Shown piece by piece: positions 6,801 to 14,235 of a DNA stretch of 17,991 bases (positions within the stretch are counted from its first letter, which is position 1; the number at the start of each line of letters is the position of its first letter). The translations under genes were made by a program, and so were the position numbers. This DNA comes from Actinomycetes bacterium (GTDB taxonomy: Bacteria; Actinomycetota; Actinomycetes; Actinomycetales; Cellulomonadaceae), in assembly GCA_023424135.1 (NCBI GenBank), contig JAFAEH010000153.1, positions 1-17,991 on the forward strand, in the 5' to 3' direction. The notes below the pieces were generated by a model. It saw only the letters and a list, made by a program, of their open reading frames with translations. It was not told the DNA's origin and ran no database searches.

Positions 6801-8256
6801 GGCGCGTCAGGAGCAGCACGCGCGGGTCTGGGACCCCGACGTCGACGGGTCGCTCGTGGTGCTCGGCACGAGCGGTGCCGGCAAGTCCGCGGCGCTGCGC
6901 ACGCTCGCGGTGAGCGCCGCGCTGGGCGTCCTCGGGGCGGGCGGACCGGTGCAGGTGCACGGCCTCGACCTGGGTGCGGGCGGGCTGGCGATGCTCGAGG
7001 ACCTGCCCGTGGTCGGCTCGGTCGTCGACGGCGCCGACGTCGAGCGCGTGCAGCGGCTGCTGCGCACGCTGCGCGACGCGCTCGACGAGCGCGCGGCCCG
7101 GTACGCGGCCGTGCGGGCCGGGACCCTCACCGAGTACCGCAGGCTCGCGGCCCGGCCGCAGGAGCCGCGTCTGCTCCTGCTGCTCGACGGGCTCGGTGCG
7201 TTCCGTGACGCGCACGAGGCCGACGCCGGGCGCACGGGGGTGTGGGCTGCGCTCACACGGCTCGTCGCCGAGGGTCGGCCGCTGGGTGTGCACGTCGTGA
7301 TGTCGGCCGAGCGGCCCGGCGCGCTGCCGACGTCGCTCGCGGGCAGCGTCGCGCGCCGGCTCGTCCTGCGTCAGGCCGACGAGAGCACGTACGCGGTCCT
7401 CGACGTGCCCAAGGACGTGCTGGGGCCGGTCTCGCCGCCGGGACGCGGGGTGTTCGCCGGGGACGGCGACGAGGTGCAGGTGGCCGTCCCCGGTGGACGG
7501 ACCGCACCCGCCGAGCAGGCCGTCGCGATCGGTGCGGTCGCGCGCCGGCTGCGCGACGCCGGGGTGCCGACGACTCCGCCCGTGCGGCGGCTGCCCGTCG
7601 TGGTCGCGTCCACGGACCTGCCGGACACGGTCGACGGGATGCCCGTGCTCGGTGTCGCCGACGACACGCTCGCACCCTGCGGCTTCGCCCCCCGCGGCAC
7701 GTTCCTGCTCGCGGGCATGCCCGGGTCGGGGCGCACCACCGCGCTCGTCGCACTCGGAACCGCGCTGCGGCGCGCACTGCCGGACGCCTCGATGCACTAC
7801 GTGGGTGCGCGGCGCTCCCCGGTGCGTGAGCGTGTCGCCTGGACGAGCACCGCCTCGACACCCGAGCAGATCGCCACGCTCGCGAAGGACCTGCTGCCGG
7901 TGCTCGCGGCCCCGCCGGGCGACGACGGGCCGGTCGTGCTCGTCGTCGAGGCGATCGCGGACCTGCTCGGAGGGCCCGCCGAGCAGGCGCTGGCCGAGGC
8001 CGCCCGCACCGCGCGCCGCAACGACCACTTCGTGCTCGCCGAGTCCGAGACGTCCACGTGGGGCTCGTCGTGGCCGCTGGTGGCCGACGTGCGCAACGGG
8101 CGGCGCGGGTTCGTCCTGCAGCCCGACCACCTGGACGGCGACGCGCTGTTCCGCACGACGTTCCCGCGCATGGGGCGGGCCGAGTTCCCGCCCGGGCGGG
8201 GGGTGCTCGTCGAGCAGGGCCGGTTGCGACGCGTCCAGCTCCCGGTCGCGGACTGA
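3853..8256 (+). CDS. EssC/EccC-like type VII secretion FtsK/SpoIIIE ATPase with FHA domain
   Basis: This 1467-aa membrane-anchored motor should drive export of WXG100-type proteins. Residues 1-95 look beta-grasp/ubiquitin-like, ending in GLAEAGLRAGSTIAL. An FHA domain spans about 103-196 (G128-R129, S143, H146, N164). Two membrane helices lie at about 240-259 and 262-280, followed by a charged helix. Three ATPase modules follow. Module 1 has GTTGSGKS (K686) and IVVDE (D786, E787), plus GLHLVLATQRP, and is canonical. Module 2 has GTSGAGKS (K1011) but LLLDG, with no catalytic Glu after D1112. Module 3 has GMPGSGRT (R1294 in place of Lys) and VVEA (E1366). In EccC/EssC the first module is the catalytic one and the later ones bind substrate, so this degeneration is expected. 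I chose the GTG at 3853 because a GAGGGGG ribosome-binding site (3842-3848) precedes it and the product then starts with a folded domain. The order FHA, two helices, three ATPases is closest to firmicute-type EssC. Confidence 0.9.
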   Translation: MRTRLTYRRVVRERGDADVVVTTDAGASVADVADALARAEAAGGTSVTGPVTIALAPPDGGAPRVLPRRAGLAEAGLRAGSTIALTPADDGDARTGAAPQDAYARLTVVSGPQAGLEVALPRGTTTVGRGPACDVRLTDPMVSTTHARVVVGDVVEVVDAGSSNGVVIGWGRIDRATVGPRDYVVLGDTILTVERVRPADAAGDGAAVVAFTRSPRVVPVHPERTVEAPAPPEPARPGRFPVLALAAPVVLGAVLFAVMQNPTTLVFLALSPLLLVAGWVDRRFTERRRLREETARFRESLDALEQDLAAGVEEERRVRLGEVTATSQAVRAARDRGPVLWSRRPEDEEFLALRVGVGAAASRTTVRLPARGRASPEHWALVEGLRDRFADVDGVPCVVRLRDVGSVGVAGPRTHVDDVARALVAQLVCLHAPSELVVTAVASSSSRERWDWLKWLPHVASPHSPLPGPHLAADPVAATAVVTSLEELVAARRALGRRGQDAEPAVLLLVEDDAPAERGRIVRLAEDGPEVGVHVLWCAARVEALPAACRAFVAADDHGERLGRTRDGRWDDVTCERLDVAGADDLARRLAAVVDDGTPVVDESDLPRSVGLLALLGGEVAEDPESVVERWHETGSVLTRVGTPVRRRGDAGLRAVVGQGTTGEFVLDLRTQGPHALVGGTTGSGKSEFLQSWVLGLATAHSPDRVTFLFVDYKGGAAFGACVDLPHSVGLVTDLSPHLVRRALVSLRAELRRREHVLAGKGVKDLLALERTGDPQTPPALVIVVDEFAALVADVPEFVDGVVDVAQRGRSLGLHLVLATQRPAGVIKDNLRANTNLRVALRMADEADSTDVLGTPLAAGFDPGVPGRGAVRTGPGRIALFQTGYAGGHARAVAPQPSVTFESLELGPGEPWDVPAPAQAATPDDDGPTDLERVVRTVRAAARVEALPPPRRPWLPELGALVPLEEIVDPARPGIALGLVDRPARQEQHARVWDPDVDGSLVVLGTSGAGKSAALRTLAVSAALGVLGAGGPVQVHGLDLGAGGLAMLEDLPVVGSVVDGADVERVQRLLRTLRDALDERAARYAAVRAGTLTEYRRLAARPQEPRLLLLLDGLGAFRDAHEADAGRTGVWAALTRLVAEGRPLGVHVVMSAERPGALPTSLAGSVARRLVLRQADESTYAVLDVPKDVLGPVSPPGRGVFAGDGDEVQVAVPGGRTAPAEQAVAIGAVARRLRDAGVPTTPPVRRLPVVVASTDLPDTVDGMPVLGVADDTLAPCGFAPRGTFLLAGMPGSGRTTALVALGTALRRALPDASMHYVGARRSPVRERVAWTSTASTPEQIATLAKDLLPVLAAPPGDDGPVVLVVEAIADLLGGPAEQALAEAARTARRNDHFVLAESETSTWGSSWPLVADVRNGRRGFVLQPDHLDGDALFRTTFPRMGRAEFPPGRGVLVEQGRLRRVQLPVAD

Positions 8257-8304
8257 CGGCCCGGTCGGCGTCGGGCGGGGGCGGTGTCAGGCGGGCGCCA
8301 GGCC

Positions 8305-8346
8305 TGTGGACAAATCCGGACGAGCAGGTGCGAACCCGGCTAGCGT
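8305..8346 (+). promoter_or_regulatory. Two-box promoter-like element, WXG100 copy
   Basis: TGTGGACAAATCCGG at 8305-8319 and TAGCGT at 8341-8346 repeat the arrangement found at 3638-3679 with identical spacing. A start near 8353 would give a leader of about 70 nt containing the hairpin at 8377-8397. This would let the small secreted proteins be transcribed separately from, and perhaps more strongly than, the ATPase. Confidence 0.55.
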
Positions 8347-8376
8347 CGCGGCGGTGCAGGCCACGGCAGCACACGA

Positions 8377-8397
8377 CCACGGGGACGGTCCCCGTGG
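8377..8397 (+). promoter_or_regulatory. Leader hairpin before the WXG100 gene
   Basis: A perfect 9-bp stem (CCACGGGGA / TCCCCGTGG) with a CGG triloop ends 24 nt before the ATG at 8422 and just before the AGGGGAG ribosome-binding site (8409-8415). It could cap and stabilise the short mRNA, or attenuate read-through from the ATPase gene. No T-run follows it. Confidence 0.5.
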
Positions 8398-8421
8398 CGC
8401 AGACGAGCAGGGGAGACCCCT

Positions 8422-8718
8422 ATGGCGAACATCGACGTCAGCTACCAGGAGATGCGTGACGCGGCGACGCGGCTGACCGCCGGTCAGGACGACATCACGA
8501 CGCGGCTCGGCGAGCTGCGCGCGTTCATCGAGCAGCTCGTGTCCTCCGGCTTCGTGACCGACCAGGCGTCGGTCGCGTTCGGCGAGTCCTACCGGCAGTT
8601 CACGCAGGGCGCCACGGACACGGTCGCCGCGCTCACCTCGCTCGGCGAGTACCTGCGCACGGCGGCGGCGACCCTCGAGGACGCGGACGCCCAGCTCGCC
8701 GCAGGCCTGCGCCGCTGA
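8422..8718 (+). CDS. WXG100 family type VII secretion target (Esx-like)
   Basis: A 98-aa, almost wholly alpha-helical protein with the size and layout of ESAT-6/WXG100 proteins, which fold as a helix-turn-helix hairpin and are exported as dimers by EccC/EssC motors. Helix 1 spans about 5-40 and helix 2 about 49-96. The turn is SSGFVTDQASVAF (41-53), so Trp-x-Gly is replaced by Ser-Gly-Phe; turns of this form are frequent in actinobacterial members. A C-terminal Y-x-x-x-D/E export signal is not obvious: Y77 is followed by LRTA, although an acidic LEDADAQ lies further on. The ATG at 8422 has a clear AGGGGAG ribosome-binding site. The next gene begins one base after the stop. Confidence 0.9.
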   Translation: MANIDVSYQEMRDAATRLTAGQDDITTRLGELRAFIEQLVSSGFVTDQASVAFGESYRQFTQGATDTVAALTSLGEYLRTAAATLEDADAQLAAGLRR

Positions 8719-8719
8719 C

Positions 8720-9016
8720 GTGGGCACGTCCGCACGCCTCGTCGTCGACGCCGACCGCCTGACCGTGCTCGGCGGCCGGCTGGCCGACCTGGCGCACACG
8801 TTCTCCACCGCGAACGTCACCGCGCGCGACCTGTCCGGGGTGCTCGGCCACCACGACCTCGTCGCGGCCGTCGGTGAGCACGCGATCGGGTGGGACGACA
8901 TCCGGACGGGTGTGGTCAAGGACATCGGCTTCCTCGGCGAGGCGTGCGGACGCATCGGTGAGACGTTCACCGAGCTCGACGCGCGGCTCGGGTCCCAGCT
9001 GCGCGGGTTCGTGTGA
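8720..9016 (+). CDS. EspC/WXG-like small helical protein, T7SS-associated
   Basis: A 98-aa protein exactly as long as its upstream neighbour and also mostly helical. It opens with LVVDADRLTVLGGRLADLAHTF, resembling EspC-like T7SS proteins (V-D-x-x-x-L followed by a heptad helix). It has a single Trp in GWDDIRTGVV (57-66), then a second helix ending LDARLGSQLRGFV. It is probably a secreted partner or chaperone of the WXG100 protein or of the 484-aa protein. The GTG at 8720 follows the preceding TGA with one base between, and its own stop overlaps the next start in TGATG, so translation is very likely coupled. The family call rests on context and pattern, not on a search. Confidence 0.75.
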   Translation: MGTSARLVVDADRLTVLGGRLADLAHTFSTANVTARDLSGVLGHHDLVAAVGEHAIGWDDIRTGVVKDIGFLGEACGRIGETFTELDARLGSQLRGFV

Positions 9017-10470
9017 TGCGGCCCGTCGACTGGTACCCGCTGGCGTACCTCGACCCCGTCGCGGGAGACCCGGACGGGATCCGCGGTGCCGGGCACGAGT
9101 ACCGGCGGGTCGCCTGGCAGATCGCGGGCGCCGCCGACGACCTGCGGCAGATGTCCACCGAGCTGGCGGCCGACCGGGACGGTGGTTCCGCGGCGGTCGC
9201 CGAGGTGGAGGCGAAGGCGGCGCGCCTCGCGGACACGATCGAACGGGCGCACGCCCGGTACGTCGCGGCGGGTGACGCCCTGCTGACGTACGCGGACGCG
9301 CTGGCCGCGGCGCAGGAGGCGTCGTTGGTGGCGTACGACCAGGCGGTCGCCGCCGTGCGGACGCAGGACGTCGCGCTCGACAGCATCCGACGCTGGTCGC
9401 GCCTCGCCGACGACGCGGACGACCCGCAGGTCGAGCGGCGCTACCTCGGCATGGTCGACCACGCGCGCACGGACCTGGCCGGTGCCGACACCGCGCTGGA
9501 CACGGCCCGCGCAACGCTGCGCACGGCCGTCGCGTCCCGCGACGAGGCGCTCGCGCTCGCATGCGCCGCGATCCGCGGTGCCATGGCCCGTGACGACCTG
9601 CACGACACGATCTGGCAGGACCTCGGCGGTGGCGTCCAGGAAGCGGGGCTCGCCGTGTGGAACGGCGTCGACGAGATCGCCGACGCGCTGACGATCGCGT
9701 CGGTCGCCCTGTCCTGGCTGCCGGGGGCGAACGCCGTCCTCGGCGCCGGTGCGACGATCGCGGGAGCAGCGCTCCTGCTGCGCGACTCGGTCGACTACGC
9801 CACCGGCAACGGCTCGGCGCAGGACGTGCGTGCGTCGGCGCTCGGCGTCGCGACGTTCGGCGTCGGACGCTTCGCGGCCAAGGGCATCGAGCTGTCGGTC
9901 GCCGCAACCAGGGGCGGACGGGCCGCGCGTCAGCTCGGGCTGTCGAGCGACGCAGCCGATGTCGGACCGGGCGTCGCGCAGGGCTCGGGCCGAGCCGTCG
10001 GCTATGGGGCGCAGGCGCTGGTCACTCGGACCAGGGCTACCGATGCCCTGCGTTCCCCCGTCCTGTGGTCCCACATGAGACCGTCGACCGTCGCGCGTGA
10101 CACCTGGCAGGACCTGCGGGGTGGTGTCGACCTGGTCCGCGCACCGGGCCTGTATCGACCGAGCGCGTCAGGACACGTGCAGCGTCCGGTCGACACCGTC
10201 GTCAACCCGCTGCGCGAGTACCGCACCGAGGTCGCCCACACCTGGGCCGAGCACAAGGGCGCGGGCGTGTTCGCAGCGGTCGGCAACGAGAGCGCAGCGA
10301 GGGCCCTGTCCGCGACCAAGGACGGTGCGGGTGCTCTCGGCTGGGCCACGGTCTCGGGAGGTGTCCAGGTCGTCGAGACCGTGTCGGCATGGGCGCCGTT
10401 GACTCCCGACGCCGCCCTGAGCACGTCGATCCCCACGCACGTGGCGAGAGTTCCTGCGGAGGACCACTGA
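9016..10470 (+). CDS. Putative type VII secretion substrate, helical N-terminus, unknown C-terminus
   Basis: A 484-aa protein. The first residues (WYPLAYLDPVAGDPDGIRGAG) resemble the PVxGDPxGI start of actinobacterial T7SS-signal proteins. Residues about 20-195 are long Ala-rich amphipathic helices, with periodic hydrophobics as in LXG/WXG-type delivery domains. Residues 221-258 are hydrophobic (ALTIASVALSWLPGANAV, then GATIAGAALLL) and could be a membrane-active hairpin. The remaining 225 residues match no enzyme or toxin motif that I know. There is no signal peptide, which fits T7SS export. I use the ATG at 9016, which overlaps the previous stop; a GTG at 9013 is possible. Its TGA overlaps the next ATG, tying it to the following unknown gene. 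It could be an effector, with the downstream gene as immunity partner, or a structural accessory. Function unknown. Confidence 0.7.
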   Translation: MRPVDWYPLAYLDPVAGDPDGIRGAGHEYRRVAWQIAGAADDLRQMSTELAADRDGGSAAVAEVEAKAARLADTIERAHARYVAAGDALLTYADALAAAQEASLVAYDQAVAAVRTQDVALDSIRRWSRLADDADDPQVERRYLGMVDHARTDLAGADTALDTARATLRTAVASRDEALALACAAIRGAMARDDLHDTIWQDLGGGVQEAGLAVWNGVDEIADALTIASVALSWLPGANAVLGAGATIAGAALLLRDSVDYATGNGSAQDVRASALGVATFGVGRFAAKGIELSVAATRGGRAARQLGLSSDAADVGPGVAQGSGRAVGYGAQALVTRTRATDALRSPVLWSHMRPSTVARDTWQDLRGGVDLVRAPGLYRPSASGHVQRPVDTVVNPLREYRTEVAHTWAEHKGAGVFAAVGNESAARALSATKDGAGALGWATVSGGVQVVETVSAWAPLTPDAALSTSIPTHVARVPAEDH

Positions 10471-11090
10471 TGGCCGAGGAGCATGTCGCGCAGAAGGAGC
10501 TCGACTGGGTCGAGCATCGATTCCCTGACGAGCAATGGGCTGGCTGGACGCCCGGACGCGGGGTCAGCCGCGTAGCACGCGAGATCGCGGAGCAGGTCGC
10601 AGACGGCACCGTCGCACGTGCTCATGTCGAGAGCGCGATCGAGCGGATCAACGCGGACTCGTTGCGCAAGGGAGGGATGGTCGGCCAGAACGCGGTGTGG
10701 GTGCCGGACCGCGCGACGGGTGAGGTCGTGGCGATCATGGACTTCACCAAGGTGGACACCCCGGGCGGTGTCCACGCACCGGAGCAGTACCTCGCGCGAA
10801 ACCTGCGCAAGGACTTCGGCTGGACCACGCGGGTCGTGGAGTACACCGCGGATGTCGGTGAGGTCCAGGCGGGTCGCCTGACAGTCGAACAGGTGCTGCT
10901 GCGGGGGTGGCGGGACCGCACGGTGCAGTCGTACCTGTTCGTCAACGTGTATCCACCCGGGTCGCGCAACGCGGCGTCATTCGTCTTCAACACCGTCCAC
11001 CTCGATCTCGTCCCGGAGGTCGCACGGCAGGCGTGGATGATCGCGGAGTCGCTGGTCCTGACCTTGTGCGACCCGGTGACTCCGTCGTGA
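10470..11090 (+). CDS. Unknown protein of T7SS-like locus (206 aa)
   Basis: I do not recognise this family. The protein is soluble, with no signal peptide or membrane helix. Residues 1-65 are charged and probably helical (HVAQKELDWVEHRF; VAREIAEQVADG; HVESAIERI). Residues 70-180 look like a mixed beta domain (NAVWVPDRATGEVVAIMDF; TTRVVEYTADVGEV; QSYLFVNVYPPG; ASFVFNTVHLDLVP), ending in a helix (QAWMIAESLVLTL). GGAGGA-type spacing is good: GGAGGA at 10458-10463 precedes the ATG at 10470, which overlaps the upstream stop (TGATG shape). Its own stop overlaps the next GTG by 4 nt. The position right after a candidate substrate allows an immunity or chaperone role, but this is a guess from order alone. 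Confidence 0.75.
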   Translation: MAEEHVAQKELDWVEHRFPDEQWAGWTPGRGVSRVAREIAEQVADGTVARAHVESAIERINADSLRKGGMVGQNAVWVPDRATGEVVAIMDFTKVDTPGGVHAPEQYLARNLRKDFGWTTRVVEYTADVGEVQAGRLTVEQVLLRGWRDRTVQSYLFVNVYPPGSRNAASFVFNTVHLDLVPEVARQAWMIAESLVLTLCDPVTPS

Positions 11091-11749
11091 CGGAGGACGG
11101 GCCCGGCGAGCGCCGTGCGTGGCAGGGGACGGTCGGCGTCGTCGTGCCGGGGGACTGGTGGGTCGTCCCGCTCGAGGACGACCGTGCACGTGCGGACGCG
11201 ATCGCGGCACTCGTCGACGCGCGGTCCGGCGCGGACGATGCGCTCAGGGACCTGCGTCGTCAGCTGCGCGCCGAGGTCGGCGCGGCCGCGCGGCGTGCGG
11301 CCTTCCGGGGGGGATGGGTGCTGGCGTTCCTGCTCGCGGACGTCGGGGGGCTGCCGCTGACTGCGACGATGACCGGGTACCGGGCGCCCGGATCCTTCGC
11401 CGACGACCTCGCCGTCGACCGGGTGCGCGACGTGCTCCGGGGGTCCGTGGCGGGGTCGGACGGCGTCGTCGACGAGACGGTGGGGCGGCTGGGACGCGTC
11501 CTGCGCTGCGTCCGGCGCAGGCAGCTCTCCCACCCGAGTGCGTCGGCGCCACCGCTGCCCGTGTCGTGCGTGCTGCATGTCGACTACTGGGCGGACCCGG
11601 GCGACGGTGCGGGACTCCTGCACCTCGCGTTCACGACGCCGTTCGTCGACCTCGAGGACGCGTTCGTCGAGCTGTTCGACACCGTCGTCGCGACCCTGCA
11701 CCGCGACGAGCGCCTTGAGGACGGGGACGACCACCCGGTCCCGTCATGA
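11087..11749 (+). CDS. Unknown protein of T7SS-like locus (220 aa)
   Basis: No family was recognised with confidence. The start is GTG at 11087, overlapping the previous TGA by 4 nt. Visible parts are a short beta segment (GTVGVVVPGDWWVVPLE, 14-30), a long charged helix (about 33-72, with DDALRDLRRQLRAEV), then a second part with WVLAFLLADVGGLPLTATMTGYR. It ends in VSCVLHVDYWADPGDGAGLLHLAFTTPFVDLEDAFVELF-like strands and helix (159-204, read in two blocks). Proteins with this W-V-x-P-L start and charged helix accompany WXG100 genes in other actinobacteria as far as I recall. The C-terminal pattern resembles that of the 206-aa neighbour. No export signal. Only 19 nt separate its stop from the convergent cofC stop. 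Confidence 0.75.
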   Translation: MTEDGPGERRAWQGTVGVVVPGDWWVVPLEDDRARADAIAALVDARSGADDALRDLRRQLRAEVGAAARRAAFRGGWVLAFLLADVGGLPLTATMTGYRAPGSFADDLAVDRVRDVLRGSVAGSDGVVDETVGRLGRVLRCVRRRQLSHPSASAPPLPVSCVLHVDYWADPGDGAGLLHLAFTTPFVDLEDAFVELFDTVVATLHRDERLEDGDDHPVPS

Positions 11750-11768
11750 GCGTGCACGGCGGTCCGCG

Positions 11769-12434
11769 CTAGATCGGCCCCCTGCCGCGTGCGGAGCCGG
11801 TCGGTGCGAGGTCGGCGGGGACGTCGACGTCCCGGCGGAGCCCGGAGATCTGCGGGACCTCGAGGAGCGTGTGGCCGTTCGACGCGTGCCGTCCGGCCGA
11901 GCCCGGGCCGAACGACGGCAGCACGACGTGCGGCGGGGTCGCCGTCAGGAGGGTCGTGCCGGTGCCCGCGGCGTCGGGGACGTAGCCGCGCGACGACCGC
12001 GCGGCCCGGCGCAGCACGGTGCCGAGCTCGACCGGGTCGAGGTGGGGCAGGTCGCCGAGCGCGACGAGCACGCCCGCACGGGGCGCGAGCGTGCGGGCGC
12101 GGGTCTGACCGGCGCGCACCGCCCGGTCCAGCCCGGCCCAGGCGCCGAGACCGGCGCCGAGACCGGTGACCGGCGCGTCATGACCGGCGCCGCGGGGTAC
12201 CACCGGTTCATCGAGCACGTCGACGCGGGCGAGCACGGGGTCCGGGGTGACGAGCACGGCACCCGCGACGTGCGGTGTCGCGAGCACGGCCTCGACGGTG
12301 GCCCGCGCGAGCCGGCGCACCAGTCGCATGCGCTCGTCGTCGTCGAGCACCCCGGCGAGCCGGGTCTTGCCGTCGCGGGCGTGCTTGACCGGCACGACCG
12401 CCCACCACGTGAGCGTGTCGTCCGTCGCCGTCAC
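11769..12434 (-). CDS. cofC: CofC/FbiD: phospholactate or PEP guanylyltransferase (F420 biosynthesis)
   Basis: A 221-aa nucleotidyltransferase that activates 2-phospho-L-lactate or, in actinobacteria, phosphoenolpyruvate with GTP, giving the guanylated donor used by CofD. The family pattern is clear: AVVPVKHARDGKTRLAGVL (12-30) with the nucleotide-binding V-P-V-K...K-T-R-L, then VTPDP, VLVALGDLPHLDP (metal/nucleotide loop), and LPSFGPGSAGRH near the C-terminus. The length matches the family. The start is GTG at 12434, overlapping the cofD stop by 4 nt (GTGA), so the two genes are translationally coupled; the frame is open further upstream but only inside cofD. Residues alone do not settle whether lactate or enolpyruvate is used. 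Confidence 0.92.
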   Translation of the reverse strand: MTATDDTLTWWAVVPVKHARDGKTRLAGVLDDDERMRLVRRLARATVEAVLATPHVAGAVLVTPDPVLARVDVLDEPVVPRGAGHDAPVTGLGAGLGAWAGLDRAVRAGQTRARTLAPRAGVLVALGDLPHLDPVELGTVLRRAARSSRGYVPDAAGTGTTLLTATPPHVVLPSFGPGSAGRHASNGHTLLEVPQISGLRRDVDVPADLAPTGSARGRGPI

Positions 12435-13410
12435 GGCGCGCGTCCGACCAGTGCGAGCGCGTCCCGGGCGATCCGGGCGGTCGTCGGCACGTCCGTCATG
12501 AGCGTCGGCGCGGCGGCGACCGTCCACCCCGCGGCGTGCAGCTCCCCGACGGCGTCCGCGTCCGCGTCGTCGACGAGCCACGCGTCGAGCACGCCCCCGT
12601 CGTCACGACGCCCGTAGTGCCGTGCCACGGCCGACGCGGTCGTCGCGACGCCGATCGCGCTCAGGCACGCGTCGGCCATGCCCCGCACCGGTGCGCCACC
12701 GATCACGGGGCTCACGGCGACCACGGGTGCGGCGGTCCCGCGCACGGCGTCGCGCACACCCGGGATCCCCAGCACCGTCCCGACGGACACCACGGGGTTC
12801 GACGGCGGGACGACGACGACGTCGGCGGCCGCGATGGCGTCCAGCACACCAGGTGCGGGCGATGCGGAGGCCGCACCCACCTGCACGAACCCGCGTGCGG
12901 GCAGCGCCGCACGGTGGCGCACCCACCACTCCTCGAAGTGGATCGTCCCGTCGTCGGTGACGACGTGTGTCTCGACCTCGTCGTCGGTCGCGGGCAGCAG
13001 GACGGCGCCCGGGCGCCACCGCTGCGCCAGGCGCGCGGTGACCTGCGACAGCGGGAGCCCGGCGCGCAGCAGCGAGGTGCGGGCCAGGTGCGTCGCGAGG
13101 TCGAGGTCGCCGAGCGTGAACCAGTCCCAGCCCAGCCCGTACGTGGCCAGGTCCGTGGCGACGCGCGTCGACTCCTCGCGTCGTCCCCAGCCCTGCTGCT
13201 CGTGCACGGCACCACCGAGCGTGTAGAGCATGGTGTCGAGGTCGGGGCACACGCGCACGCCGTGCAGCCACAGGTCGTCGCCGGTGTTGACGACGACCGT
13301 GACCTCGGCGGTCGTGCCGCCGTGCCCGTCGGGCAGCCGCTCGGCGAGCAGGGCCAGCAGGCCGCGGGTGAACCGGGCGCCACCGACGCCACCGGACAGC
13401 ACCGTGATCC

Positions 13411-13414
<4 letters not shown>
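12431..13414 (-). CDS. cofD: CofD/FbiA: 2-phospho-L-lactate transferase (F420 biosynthesis)
   Basis: A 327-aa enzyme that joins the phospholactyl or phosphoenolpyruvyl group from CofC's product to the deazaflavin FO, giving F420-0 or dehydro-F420-0. Signature blocks are ITVLSGGVGGARFTRGLL (3-20), VVNTGDDLWLHGVRVCPDLD (41-60), VVPPSNPVVSVGTVLGIPGV and VSPVIGGAPVRGMADACL. All are standard CofD motifs at the usual spacing, and the length is normal. The ATG at 13414 has an excellent AGGAGG ribosome-binding site and overlaps the stop of the transporter ATPase by 4 nt (ATGA). The 3' end overlaps cofC by 4 nt. FO synthase (fbiC) and the gamma-glutamyl ligase (fbiB/cofE) are not in this window. Confidence 0.96.

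Positions 13415-14225
<811 letters not shown>

Positions 14226-14235
<10 letters not shown>

Noticed and set aside
8305..8313. TGTGGACAA, reverse complement of the actinobacterial DnaA box TTGTCCACA
   Set aside because: It is a single copy with no cluster, no AT-rich unwinding region and no dnaA or dnaN nearby. It is better explained as part of the element repeated at 3638, where the last base of the box differs.
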